Source of the DNA: Parachlorella kessleri
Taxonomy: Eukaryota; Chlorophyta; Trebouxiophyceae; Chlorellales; Chlorellaceae
Length of the DNA: 25,182 nt
NCBI GenBank assembly: GCA_001598975.1
Contig: BBXU01000114.1
Location: forward strand, 1-25,182
Direction: 5' to 3'
The translations under genes and the position numbers were made by a program. Shown piece after piece: positions 1 to 10,037 of this stretch (its first letter is position 1; each line of letters starts with the position of its first letter). The notes beneath the pieces were generated by a model. It saw nothing but the letters and a program-made list of their open reading frames with translations, did no database searches and was not told the DNA's origin.

Positions 1-139
1 TTCTTTTGACTAGGGGGTACCCAGCTTGAAAAAATGTAGATGCACCCTAAGGTGATGGCTACAGGCTTCTTCCATAAACCATGGCTGTCATATAAACACC
101 GATACATGGCGGGAGCACCAATCCACCATCGCCACTAAT

Positions 140-212
140 GATCCTGTGGCCCAATGGATAAGGCGCCTGCCTACGGAGCAGGAGACTCCAGGTTCGATCC
201 CTGGCAGGGTCG
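140..212 (+). tRNA. trnR-ACG: tRNA-Arg (anticodon ACG)
   Basis: A full cloverleaf without intron can be folded. The acceptor stem is 140-146 paired with 205-211 (one T-G wobble), and the discriminator is G212. The A box TGGCCCAATGG is at 147-157. The anticodon stem CCTGC/GCAGG (166-170/178-182) flanks loop 171-177, with anticodon ACG at 173-175. The T arm CCAGG-TTCGATC-CCTGG follows, with a B box at 191-201. ACG (read as ICG after deamination) decodes CGU, CGC and CGA arginine codons in cytosolic translation. The sequence closely resembles plant nuclear tRNA-Arg(ACG). The CCA end is not encoded, as expected for a nuclear tRNA. It lies alone, about 0.8 kb beyond the 3' end of the EI24 gene. 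Confidence 0.97.
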
Positions 213-213
213 C

Positions 214-218
214 TTTTT
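214..218 (+). terminator. RNA polymerase III terminator of the tRNA gene
   Basis: A run of five T residues begins two bases after the tRNA discriminator, the normal position and length for Pol III termination. Confidence 0.85.
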
Positions 219-1022
219 GAACATCATGCAGTTTTGTTCCCTGGAGCCGATGTTTGCAAACAGGCAGATTGCTACATGGCCTCTGTTCCCCAAAAAGTCC
301 TACTGCCTAGGCCACGTGCTTCCCGTACAACATGGAATGTGACAGCGCATTAAGGAAATAGCTGTTGAGATCACCGCAAGCCATGGCTGGTAATAACCCA
401 TATATGTCACACTCACATCTTGCCATCCCACACCAACCAGCAATCTGTTTGAGCAGAGGCAGAGCTTCACGGAACTTGCGCCAAGTTGGGACTTGCTGGC
501 TGCGGTTTGCAGGCATAGGGCATCGTGGTCTTTTGAAGGCCCATCATGGGCGCTTTTATGAAGAATGCCATGGCGGTGCTTCTAGGCTACTCTGGACTTT
601 TTTCACTTTCTGCATTGCCGCTGGTGCGTCCCGCGATATGCTGGGTGCACAGCCTCTGCTACTCTGGACTACTAGTAAAGCCATTGCCGTGTCAGGGGCC
701 CCCACTGGTCCCTCACAGCGACTTAACAAGTGCCACAACTTGCTACCCGCTCCTCAGGCCGCGCTGCTGCCCCCTCTCATGTCACACTGTTGTGGGCTTG
801 TCAGCCTCAGTCACGGTCGGATGTCATGTAGAATCCTACCCCAATCCAAATACTTCGGCCCAAGTGGCAGGATACATCGAGCGTGCATGCTGCACTTGCC
901 TCTCAACCTCACGTGCAAGGCTTCACAGCACTGCTCTGGTCCCGCCTAACAAGCTCTAACATGCGGTAAGGTGTCCCCAAGCCGCACAAGGCCCACCGGC
1001 CCAAAAAACGACCCCTTCGCAG
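219..1022. other. Spacer, probably including the EI24 3' UTR
   Basis: No gene was recognised. Open frames on + at 365-949 and 546-959 have no recognisable domain, splice structure or family resemblance. The 12-mer ctactctggact occurs twice about 70 bp apart (near 587 and 658) in loosely similar surroundings. The right part should hold the 3' UTR of the leftward EI24 gene, but no minus-strand TGTAA was seen here. Confidence 0.5.
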
Positions 1023-3764
1023 TCATCGCACGCTCCCGCTGCGGTCCCCACTCCGCCCACTGCCCGCTGCAACATGTTGCTGGCCTCTCCTGCCGCCACC
1101 CAAAAAAGCTGCCAGTGCTGGTGCCCGCGCCAGCCTGTCAATCGCCCAGTTGGCCATGCGCGTCGCCGCCCAGAAGACAGGCACCCTAGTGGGCTGATGC
1201 GAGCCCGGAATCGCCGCCAACACTGCAAGCAGCCGGTACAGCAGCAATATATCAACAGCGGCCATGCATGCCTACAGCCGTCTGCGTAGGGCGTAGGGCT
1301 CCACCAAATGCCACTGGCCCCTCACTCAAGACATGTTTATAGACATGACCCCCCCAGTTGCCGGCACTCTACATGCAGCTGCACCCTTTCCGGCACATGC
1401 TGAGCGCGGCATGAGCCTTACCTTCGTCATGACGCCGCTTGGGGCTGGAGTCTGCTGCGAGCATGATGAAGAGCGGGAAGAGCACCCCCACCAGGGCCGC
1501 CCCCGTGTAGAAGGACCCAAACATCATGGGCAGCACCGTGACCGCGCCAAATCCTGCACTTACCGTGGCACAGGCAAGGCAGCTTGCACAGGATTTCTGC
1601 CACCCAGGTACCCCCAGACACGCACACTGGCCGCTGCGCTCGGACTCAATGCCTTTCAGAGGCAACCCTGAGGGAGGCTGTATGGGCCGGCAAATTCAAC
1701 AGGTTCAGTGCAGCCAAGACTAATCCTGCCTACCCTGTACCTAATAAAAGACAAAGAAGATCTCCCAACCTACTTGCTGGTAAACTGACTTACACAGCCG
1801 CCCAACAGCTCGCATTAATGCATAGCCAAAGGACACAGGGCAAGTATGCAGCAGGCCGTACCCGCGAAGAAAGCCCAGTGCTGCTCGAAGAAGCGCAGGC
1901 GGGCCTCCAGCGGCACGCTGTGCAGGCTCCACTTGTAGTCAAAGCAGTACAGGGCGTACAGCCAGGACATGCCCACAAACCCCAGGGGCGGACCTGCGGG
2001 GCAGCGTGCCAAGCTACGTGATAAACGCCAACGCAGGATGAGAGGGCAGCAGCTCTGCCAGCCCCTGAAGCGTACTAGGGAAGTGTTGGTGCAGGACAGT
2101 ACCTTGCAAGGTACCTGGGGTGTACAAGCCTTTCTGCCGCTGGCAATCTGCCTAACACAGGTAATATGAAATATTGTTGCTCACCTATCACAGGTATGAG
2201 GCCTAGCAGCAGGACTTGCACGAACAAGGCGCTGGTGAGGAGCAGCCGGTAGACCTCTTGCGAGAGGAACGTCAGCATGTCTGGCCGGTGCACCTGCAGG
2301 GCACAGAGGAAGCCTTGCAGTGAACATTGCTGTGACAAGAGATGCATGACACCCACGGGCAGCCCATACTGTAGCTGACACTCCTTCCTCATCATCTCCA
2401 CGTGGCCTAATCTGACAGCACCAATGCCTTTACACACCTGCTGCCTCCTCCCTCAATTGTAGGGACCTGAAACCTCACGCAGGCTGGTTGCCAGAGCAGT
2501 CTCTCCAAGGGGCATGCGGACGGGGAGTGGCAAAAACCAGGCCCAACGTTGACAAGCACCCAAGCTGGACAACTGACCTTGATCACTTCTTCTCTGGCTG
2601 GCAAGACCACCCCCTCCCGCTCGGCTCTCTGCTGCAGCAGCCGGCGCTGTGCAGCCGCCACGACTAGCTCCGCTATCTCATTATACCTGCACACCGCAGC
2701 CCCATGCGGGTCATAGTAGCTTACGTCACCTAGGGCAGTGCCTCTGAATAGTCAGGATCCAGCTTGCTGGTTGCCAAGCCAAAAGCCTCAAGCTCTTGAC
2801 CCTGCCTTCCTGTGACATGCCCGTGTCAGCTGCTGAAAGAGCTGGTGCCTTTGAATGAGCAGATAGATGGGTAAAGATGCGGCGCCAAACTGCAATCTTC
2901 AACTCTCATCAGGGGAAACCGGCCGAGCCAGCACAAACAAGTGACACACTCCACGTGTCCCGACGGGTACCGCCAGTCAACCATGTACTCCATACCTCCT
3001 CCGGCTCCCACCCACAACACCCACCAGATGCAGTTGACCAGGAAGCTGATGGCATAGGCCGGGAGCAGCCAGAGCAGGTTGTATGCCCCAGCAAACGCGA
3101 GGCTAAGGGCCTCTGTATGGGATGGGCCCAGCAAGGGCGCCACCAGCAGCCGCAGCACGGGCAGCAGCACATGGTTCAGCAGCAGCACACTGCGGGTGGG
3201 TTGCAGGCCATGTTAGCCATTGACGGTGGGGGTCATTGTGGGGTGGGCACAAACACGACTGCAAGGCCCCACGGCTGGCAGCTGCAGTAGGTCAGCAACA
3301 CAGAAGGAATGCGGCGCAAAAACAAAGGCGGTGTGTAGGTCCACCGCACTTGTTGGCGCATGATGGGTGGGTGAAATTGGCCGTAAGGACAGCCAGAGAG
3401 CGCTGTGATGGGTCGCGTTGGCAAGCTCAGGGATGCTAGCTGCTGAGGTGATATACCCCTACGGGGTGTACCCTCTTACCTGCCCAAAAATATGACTCCA
3501 TTCAACAAGAAGCAATTGAGAGTCTTGACCTATAGGACAGGGTGGAGGGTGGTCAAGGGCAACGCTGCTGTTGGCAGGCAGGCTTATTCGTGGTTGTCCC
3601 CTGCTGTTGCAACCCACAAAGAGGCACTGCTCTTGCCCCATACACCACGGAAGCAAGCCTCCACAGGGTCTCACCAGGATCCTGTGGTCATAAACAAAGA
3701 ATACCACGCAACGGTGGAAGCGTAGCGCATCCCCAAAGCCGGCCAGCCTGCATCCCGATGACAT
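1023..3764 (-). CDS. EI24: EI24 homologue (etoposide-induced protein 2.4 family), ER membrane protein
   Basis: Eight exons on the minus strand join in phase with GT-AG borders: 3764-3675, 3529-3480, 3189-3025, 2686-2578, 2293-2185, 1993-1862, 1553-1422 and 1222-1023 (stop 1025-1023). The total is 987 bp, or 328 aa, close to the usual family length of about 310-340. Family segments appear in the expected order: residues 13-30 (FHRCVVFFVYDHRIL), LNGVIFLGS (39-47), the long hydrophobic block 48-101, WYNEIAELV (102-110), a charged loop to 138, the hydrophobic block 144-174, the hallmark MSWLYALYCFDYKW (183-196), WAFFAGFGAV, and GVLFPLFIMLAADS. They resemble Arabidopsis more than human EI24. EI24 proteins are multi-pass ER proteins linked to autophagy and ER-associated processes; that role is known from the family, not visible here. 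The start at 3764 is the first ATG after an in-frame stop. A few extra N-terminal residues from an upstream exon (acceptor AG just before 3748) are possible. The last exon is the least certain; its TRVPVFWAATRMANW aligns with the family C-terminus. Confidence 0.9.
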
Positions 3765-4468
3765 GTGGGTTCCTCAACTAAGAGCTTCACGCTTGTTCCG
3801 AGGCTCAGTTGCAGCTTCTTAACTTACCACAACCGTACTTGAGTCACAATTGCTCTCGCTGCTGGCATCCTGGCAATCATGCGCTATGCTCCACTCTTAA
3901 AGCCATCACCAGGTGGAGATTTGTAAACCTATCTGGCTTAGGTTAGCATGTGTGGTTGCGGAATATACGGCATGCCTGTGCTGTGCGTTGCTGAATCGAT
4001 AGTTGACTACTGCTTTACTAAAGCACAGTGTGGCATCGATGCCCACTGTCACAACTGTCGTCCACAGCTGGCACTTAAGCGCTCGATGTTACATAAGTGA
4101 TATTCGGGCACACACCAAAGCAGCTGCACCACCACGTTGCAACGTGCTGACACGGCGTGGCTTCCTGCAAGCAACAACAATACAATCCAGTTGCACTCCA
4201 CAGGTTACCGATAACATCCACAGGGTGAAGACCGGACCTAGTAAAACACAAATTCGTGTACCTCAGCAACAGTGCCCCTGCAACCTTCAGCGAATCCAAA
4301 ACCCAGTGCACACACCTATCTCCAAACCATCTGAATCACACCCCTGTCAGAAGGCCACAGCTGCACCGCACTTGGGTAAACCCAGCAACAGTCTACATGG
4401 GCAACCCGCATGCAGCTCCTGCGTCGCCAGCTTGCCGTTTCTTGACTTCAAGGGCAGGCTCACCTCCT
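3765..4468. other. Spacer between EI24 and RPL15: EI24 promoter and RPL15 3' UTR
   Basis: No gene was recognised in about 700 bp. Both neighbours are on the minus strand, so the right part should carry the RPL15 3' UTR and the left part the EI24 promoter. A plus-strand open frame at 4003-4545 is repetitive in composition, overlaps the RPL15 last exon and matches no family. Confidence 0.5.
4089..4093 (-). promoter_or_regulatory. Candidate TGTAA poly(A) signal of RPL15
   Basis: TTACA on + reads TGTAA on the coding strand, 376 nt after the RPL15 stop. TGTAA is the usual poly(A) signal of chlorophycean algae. A match of five bases is weak alone; position supports it. Confidence 0.4.
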
Positions 4469-6375
4469 CTAGCGGTAGCGGCGCAGCGAGACGCGGTTGT
4501 TCTTGCGCCAGACAGCGCGGCGCGAGGGGCGGGCCTTGTGGTTGAGGTGGCCCTTGCCGCGCAGGCCGCGGTACTTCTTGCCGGCGCTGGTCAGCCCGCG
4601 CTGCTCGCGGTGCTTGTGCACGGGGTTGCAGATCCAGTTGACGCGCGCGTCCTGCAGACAGATTGCGGTGTGACCAGGAGATTTAGGGTCGTTACGAGCA
4701 GGCAGGGCCCCAGCCTAGGCCTGGGAAGGACGTCAACAACGGCAGTGTCACTGCTGATGTAAGCTTGAGCGCCAGCTGGCTGCATATAACACAGTGCTAC
4801 CGGGAACCCTGTGGCTGCCAAAGACAGCGAAACAGAGTGGAGCTGTTTCTATAAGAGTCGAGACGAGGCGTTGTATGCACAATAACACTCAACCCAGCAG
4901 GCTTGCCAGTCGGCGTCAACCTCAGCACATACATGTGCCGCTTCCCGGTGGTTGCAACGCTTGTAACGTCATCAGCAGCCTTTATGATCAGCAGCCTTTA
5001 AGACGCGAAACCAACCCCCCCCCCCCCCATCCTTGGGCGGGGGCCATGCTGGCACTGCTGCCAAGGGACTCACGGTGCGGATGGCCTTGTGGGCGGGGTC
5101 CACCAGGATGACCTCAAAGTACTTGTACACAGCGTCCTGGTTTACCCAGTAGGAGTTGAGCACACGCAGGCCGCCGCACTTGCGGCCGACACGCTCCTCC
5201 GCCACATTGCGCAGGTTGCGAGTGGGCTTCAGCTGGGTGATACCCTGGGAGGCGGGCTTGCCGTACACGATACCCTGCAGATACCAGCCACGGACGGGGC
5301 GCACCGTGTGAGAGGCACAGCAATCGACCAGCGTAGGCGGCGACCTGGCGGGGGCGCCTCCGCTGCCTCGCCGTGAGGCAAGGCAGCGGGGGCCCGCCGC
5401 GCCGGCCGCGCCCGCGGCGACGCTCGCTCAGCACACCTAAGCCCTTAGCACACGGGGCTTTCGCCCCCTCGGTGCGTGGCAGCGGCAAAGGCACGGAGGC
5501 CTGCCAGGCTCGCGAGGAGACAGAGCTCCAACGCAGGAACCTAGATGGCCGGCGCGATCGCGCGGGGCCTTTCTGCGACTCACCACCCGCCTAGCCAAGT
5601 CGCTGAGCGCACACCACCCTACCCAGCTACCCTGCTACTGCAAGCCAGGCACAGCCCACTACTGACCCAGCCGCGGGCGTCGTCGCAGCAGCGTTTGCTA
5701 CTGACGTTCTCTACTAGCCCTGCGGCCCCTCGCTGATGCCAAGAAGCTGCACCTTGTGCACGGGCCTCTTGCGGCCGCCGCGGCGCACGCGGATGCGGTA
5801 CACCACGTAGCCCTGCTTGGCCTTGAAGCCCATGCGGCGGGCCTTGTCAGGCCTGGAGGGCCGCTGCAGGCGCACAATGCCGGGCAGCTGCCTGAACTCC
5901 CAGCAGCGCACGCGCAGCAGGAAGCGGAGCACATCTGCAGGTAGCCAGGACCCGAGCTCATCAGCCACACTCTTGCTAGGACTGGTGATGGATAGCTCCA
6001 GATTTGCGCACACAGGCACAGTCACACTCTTGATACTTTCTGCTTGTGCAGTGCCGCCAAGCATTCTTGCCAACTTACCGCTCTGCTTCTTCTTCCACAG
6101 CTCCTCAATGTACTGCAGAGCAGGCCATCGAGGAAGGGTTACTACCCTTGTGAATGCCTAGAGCAATGCAACTGACACACAGAGAGCATTCCATTCTCAA
6201 AAAGGCACTCTATGGGGCCAACGCAGTCATTGTGACAACATCAAAGGCCGGCATGACAGGGCCGCCGTGATTCAAGCCGCCGCGCAGTCCCTGTTACTCT
6301 GCTCGCAGCTCGATAGACTCCCAAAGCTAAAGCTCGCCAACCAGCTGAGCAAGGAATTACCTTGTAGCACCCCAT
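4469..6375 (-). CDS. RPL15: 60S ribosomal protein eL15 (RPL15)
   Basis: Five minus-strand exons join in phase: 6375-6361 (only MGCYK), 6112-6079, 5934-5753, 5274-5074 and 4651-4469 (stop 4471-4469). They give exactly 204 aa, the usual eukaryotic eL15 length. The protein reads as eL15 throughout: [96 protein letters not shown], and near the C-terminus [20 protein letters not shown] and [17 protein letters not shown]. It is a highly basic core protein of the large cytosolic ribosomal subunit that binds 28S/5.8S rRNA. All donors are GT and all acceptors are CAG. Oddities are the 15-bp first coding exon and Cys at position 3, where most eukaryotes have Ala (MGAYK). Intron 4 (4652-5073) holds a C14 tract and intron 3 a very GC-rich hairpin. 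It stands head-to-head with the endonuclease III gene. Confidence 0.97.
5015..5028. repeat. C14 homopolymer (G14 in the RPL15 transcript)
   Basis: Fourteen consecutive C on + lie within RPL15 intron 4, about 45 nt inside the donor. Such runs are prone to length errors in sequencing. Confidence 0.95.
5361..5388. repeat. Inverted repeat in RPL15 intron 3
   Basis: CGCTGCCTCGCC (5361-5372) and GGCAAGGCAGCG (5377-5388) form a 12-bp stem with one mismatch and a GTGA loop, at the edge of a very GC-rich tract (about 5340-5430) in the 478-bp intron. Confidence 0.7.
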
Positions 6376-6648
6376 GGTTCAGGAGGCTCAACTAGGCACT
6401 CCAACGAGTTGCCTTCGATTATATGGTCAGGCTCTCCTGCCCGAAAGGACCGAAGCATTCCCCAAGCCCCCTCTTCAGCCTGCTGCGGCCAGCCTCAATT
6501 GACCCAGGAAGGATCCGCACCCAAGGTGGATACCCACCTGCTCTTCTGCCCTCATGATGGTCGCAGCAGTCGTACTGAAACCGAGTCAGTGCTTATAGTT
6601 TGCCTGGAACGTTTGTGTACTTGCTGATGTGCATGCCTCCATGTCCCC
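6376..6648. promoter_or_regulatory. Divergent intergenic region of RPL15 and the endonuclease III gene
   Basis: These 273 bp separate the start codons of the leftward RPL15 gene and the rightward endonuclease III gene. They must hold both 5' UTRs and both promoters or a shared one. An AT-rich string (attatat, about 6418-6424) is the only TATA-like element seen; no element is certain. Confidence 0.5.
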
Positions 6649-9600
6649 ATGGCACTGCCTAGCTACTGCAGCAGACTCAACACAGTTTTCAGCAGGTTAC
6701 GAATATATCACTTATCGGACCCGTTCGTATCACATACAACAGCCAACACGGCCCTGCCGCCCACCATCTTCAGATCCATTTGCACCTCACAGATGCTTGT
6801 AACTCGCAGCCGGCGACAGGCGGCATCCTCAGCCCCAAAGCTCGGTCCTGCTGAACAGCCTGTTTTTAGCAACCACCAGGAGGCTGCTATTACAGCTGAC
6901 CTGCTGGCACCAGCATGCCTCAGCGGGGCTGTGCAGCAGAGCGATGCAACACTTCCGCCCACTCACCTCTTCCCAATATCAGCATCAGAGGCAGAGGTCG
7001 CTGTCGCAGCCTCACACCCGCTAGATGCTGAGCAGGGTGCAGCTGGCAGTGTGGCTCCGAGTAATGCATCGACAGGATTGGAGTCCCCTGCAGCTGCCGG
7101 CATCAAGAAGCGAAAAGCAAGGGCTCGCAAGGGTGGTGTTGCTGGCGCAGCCCCTTCGCTGGACCCATCCAGGCTGGAGGAGTTGCAGAGCAAGGGGCTG
7201 CAGATAGCTGAGCAGCTGCGGGGGCTGTACCCCGACCCGCCCATCCCCCTAGACCATGCCTCCCACTTCCAACTGCTGTGTGCGGTGCTGCTGTCCGCCC
7301 AGGTACGCTGGGTGGAATTTGGCGCGCTGTGCTGAGCAAGACAAACATGCAGCGCATGTTTCCCTGGGCCCCTTGTCTGAGGGTTGCTAGTCTGGACCAT
7401 TATGAGGTCGGTCGGTGTGCTTCTGACACACCAGGTACCATACTGATGATGGCCAACACCGTGCCTGCCTCCCCGCCCCTTGGCGCAGACCACCGACAAG
7501 AAAGTGAACGAGGTCACGCCCGCACTCTTCAAGCTGGCTCCAGATGCCGCGGCCATGGCAGCGCTGGCAGCTGAGACCATTGAGGGCTGCATCCGCCAGC
7601 TGGGCCTGGCTCCAACCAAGGCCAAGAACCTCCAAGCAATGGCGCAGGTTGGTAAGGAAGCTGGTGCATGGCAGTGTACGGAGTGGCCCAGTTTTGGACC
7701 GGAGAGGGGGTGGCCGGCTGTGAGAGGTTGCACAGAGCGAGGCCTTCAGATTTGCCCAGCCATGGTGGGGAGTGACCACTAGCTCCAAGCACAGCAAGTT
7801 CATGTTATGGGGGAGGTGTAGTTTCTAACACCCGTCCCACTAGTGTGCTGGCCGCCAATTGCTCAGTGGAGGGAGGTTATCCACCTGGCAGGTGACCCTT
7901 GAGGCTCTTCCACAGCCTAGGGTGGCAGGCATTGGTCATGCTGCTCCTCAGTCCAACCATGCACCCTGCCGACTGCCCTTCAGTCCAGTCAATGTCCTTA
8001 AACCCAGTGGGACAACCTTTCAGGCTGCTCCTCTCCACCCTGGCCCATCATGTCAGTTGGTCACAAAGTTGTGCTTCCACTGCATCTGGTCCAACATTTG
8101 GGTCGGACATGTAGTGGGGTGGTGTGCCCGTCCGCTGCTGTAGATGCTGGTGGAGCGGCATGGCGGCGAGGTGCCGGACAGCTTTGAGGCCTTGGAGGCG
8201 CTGCCGGGCGTAGGGCACAAGACTGCCAGCGTGGTCATGGCCCAGTGCTTCGGGTGAGTGACACCTTGGCTTGCATGGTCAGGCGCCGGTCAAGGTAGCT
8301 GCGGTCTGGTTGCACCTGCTGGTCAAGAGGGGGCATCCCTTGTGACGTCGGGTGAGTCAGGTGAGGCCTTTCGGAGGTATAGACCTGAGGATCTAGCTGT
8401 GCATGCCGTGCAGCAAGGGGTGGGCACGACTCTCCCCTGTGAACGAGAATGCCGCCTGCCTATGAGTGCTGGCACGGTCGTCGCCTGCACACACACACAC
8501 ACACACACCTCTCGCATGTGTGTTTCCTGCGCGCACTGGCAGTGTATGCCATGTGTTACAGCAGGCACAGCAGGCCTGGTGGTGCCTGCCCTACGATGGC
8601 AGCAAGGTACATGGTGATGGTAGCATGAGTGCCTGCCTAGGGATGCACCCCCCTCCCAAACCGTGGCTGTTTAGTGGCTGTCGGGTGCCATTGGCCCGCA
8701 GGCACGCTGCCTTCCCCGTGGACACACACATCCACCGGCTGGCGCAGCGCTGGGGGCTCACAGCAGGGCGCAGCGTGGAGCAGACGGAGGCAGACCTCAA
8801 GCTGGTATTCCCTGAGCCCCTCTGGCACGACCTGTAGGTGCCGCGCGCTGGAGGCTTTGCTCTCTCCTGATGAGACTGTGGGCGCCCCTTACAGTACTCA
8901 CAACCTGCCGCTCATCCCTTGCTAAGCCCTTTCCGCCCTCGACCTGCTGCTGGATTCACGAGAGGGGCGTGGGTGACGCGTCGCTGCCCCCCTGAACACT
9001 GGATGGCATCCACCGTCACTCCTTTTCCAGTGATTTGATGTTGCTAACCGACGGAAAGTGGTTTGTGCAGCCGCATCCGAGGCAAGTGGCCCTGACGGGG
9101 CCGTCGTGTTGGCTGCCTCCAGGCACTTGCAGATCATCTACTTTGGGAGGGAGGTCTGCCCAGCACGGGGCCATGACCCCACAAGCTGCCCCATTTGCTC
9201 CTGGGCAGCTGTGCCGCCATTTGACAAGTAAGCGGGGGGGGGCGGGCCGCGCCTGCATGAGGCGTGGTACAGCACTAGTAAGCCGTGCATGCAGGCGCGT
9301 AAACATGAGCAAGTGATATTTAATAACCCCCTCCTACGTGTTAGACCTCTGTGTTGGGGGCTTTTCCGGCGATGGCAGGGCGTCACGGTTGGCTGAGCAG
9401 GCACACTTGGCATTACCCTAGGCAGTGCGCCCCAGCTAATGGGGCTTCACATGCGCCTTGTCGGCAGGGTTGGCGTCGAAAGGAGATGGGGGGCTGCTTG
9501 ACAAAGCATTGCAGCCAGCTATCTATATTCAACGAGTGTGTGTAGTAGGGTAGCAAGTAGGGTAGCAGGGCGCTCTCGGGCCTCTGCTGCCGTAGACATG

Positions 9601-9898
9601 TGACATAAGTACCCTCAGCAGAGTGTGTTCCGGCACGCCCCCCAGGCACGTCCGCAAACTTTGCTGCAGGCTGGGCAGCTCCCCGCTCAAGCCAGGGCAG
9701 CGATTTAGTGGAGAAGCAAAGCCCAACAATAGGGGCACCGCAAGAGCCGTGCCACCGGGGGCTCAGGTGCGGCCCGCTTCACAGGCAGGACCCCCCACGA
9801 GGGTCGACAAGCAGGGGCGGAAGCAAGCTGACACCAAGCCGGAAGGCAGCACAGGGAAGGGAGCCGCTGTAACAAAGCGGGCGAAGGCAACACGCTAG
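6649..9898 (+). CDS. NTH1: Endonuclease III-type DNA glycosylase/AP lyase (NTH family)
   Basis: Six exons join in phase: 6649-7302, 7489-7647, 8144-8253, 8702-8833, 9123-9227 and 9670-9898 (TAG 9896-9898), giving 462 aa. The enzyme removes oxidised pyrimidines and nicks abasic sites in base excision repair. The fold starts near residue 174. The helix-hairpin-helix LPGVGHKTA (291-299) carries catalytic Lys297, and VDTH (314-317) carries catalytic Asp315. Their spacing of 18 equals E. coli K120-D138. The cluster region [13 protein letters not shown]...SCPICSWA shows three Cys (364, 374, 377); a Pro stands where the usual fourth Cys would be. Residues 1-173 are a non-conserved extension with a basic, Ser-rich start (organelle targeting plausible; second Met at 49) and an NLS-like KKRKARARK (153-161). 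The C-terminal 75 residues are basic and disordered. If the last intron is retained, the frame ends at TAA 9229-9231 after residue 387. The catalytic core is certain; the start and end are less so. Confidence 0.9.
8488..8508. repeat. (CA)n microsatellite
   Basis: A 21-nt uninterrupted CA run lies in the third intron of the endonuclease III gene. Confidence 0.95.
9248..9299. repeat. Perfect 12-bp inverted repeat just inside the last intron of the endonuclease III gene
   Basis: CGCGCCTGCATG (9248-9259) and CATGCAGGCGCG (9288-9299) are exact reverse complements separated by 28 nt. The left arm begins 20 nt after the donor at 9228 and 16 nt after the in-frame TAA at 9229-9231. Confidence 0.85.
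9868..9872 (+). promoter_or_regulatory. TGTAA poly(A)-type signal inside or near the end of the endonuclease III gene
   Basis: TGTAA lies 23 bases before the TAG that ends the six-exon model. Used as a poly(A) signal, it would cut close to or before that stop and fit better with a message ending at TAA 9229-9231. Another TGTAA lies at 10456-10460. Confidence 0.3.
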
Positions 9899-9956
9899 GT
9901 CAATATATAGGTTTGGTAGCCCCGTGCTGGCGTATCCCCGCAGTAAGAGTGCCAGG

Positions 9957-9975
9957 CCTTGCCAACTTGGCAAGG
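9957..9975. repeat. Palindrome, 9-bp arms with one central base
   Basis: CCTTGCCAA-C-TTGGCAAGG is an exact inverted repeat about 60 bp beyond the endonuclease III stop. Confidence 0.8.
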
Positions 9976-10016
9976 GTGGCAGGGGCGTCGGCTTCAGCTG
10001 GCTGGGTGACTGTACA

Positions 10017-10037
10017 TGTGCACCTTGTTGGTGCACA
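10017..10037. repeat. 8-bp stem with 5-nt loop
   Basis: TGTGCACC (10017-10024) and GGTGCACA (10030-10037) pair exactly around TTGTT, about 40 bp after the palindrome at 9957-9975. Confidence 0.75.

Noticed and set aside
365..959. Overlapping plus-strand open frames of up to 194 codons
   Set aside because: No domain, no family resemblance and no splice continuation; composition like the surrounding spacer.
2099..2114. 16-bp perfect palindrome in an EI24 intron
   Set aside because: A palindrome of this size is expected by chance with probability of roughly one third in 25 kb, and nothing around it suggests a role.
5935..6360. Possible intronic C/D snoRNA in RPL15 introns 1 and 2
   Set aside because: A TGATGA occurs on the minus strand near 5958-5963, but no D box or terminal stem lies at a workable distance.
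6963..7733. 256-codon minus-strand open frame
   Set aside because: A shadow of the endonuclease III exons 1-2 and the intron between them; the plus-strand frame carries the conserved domain.
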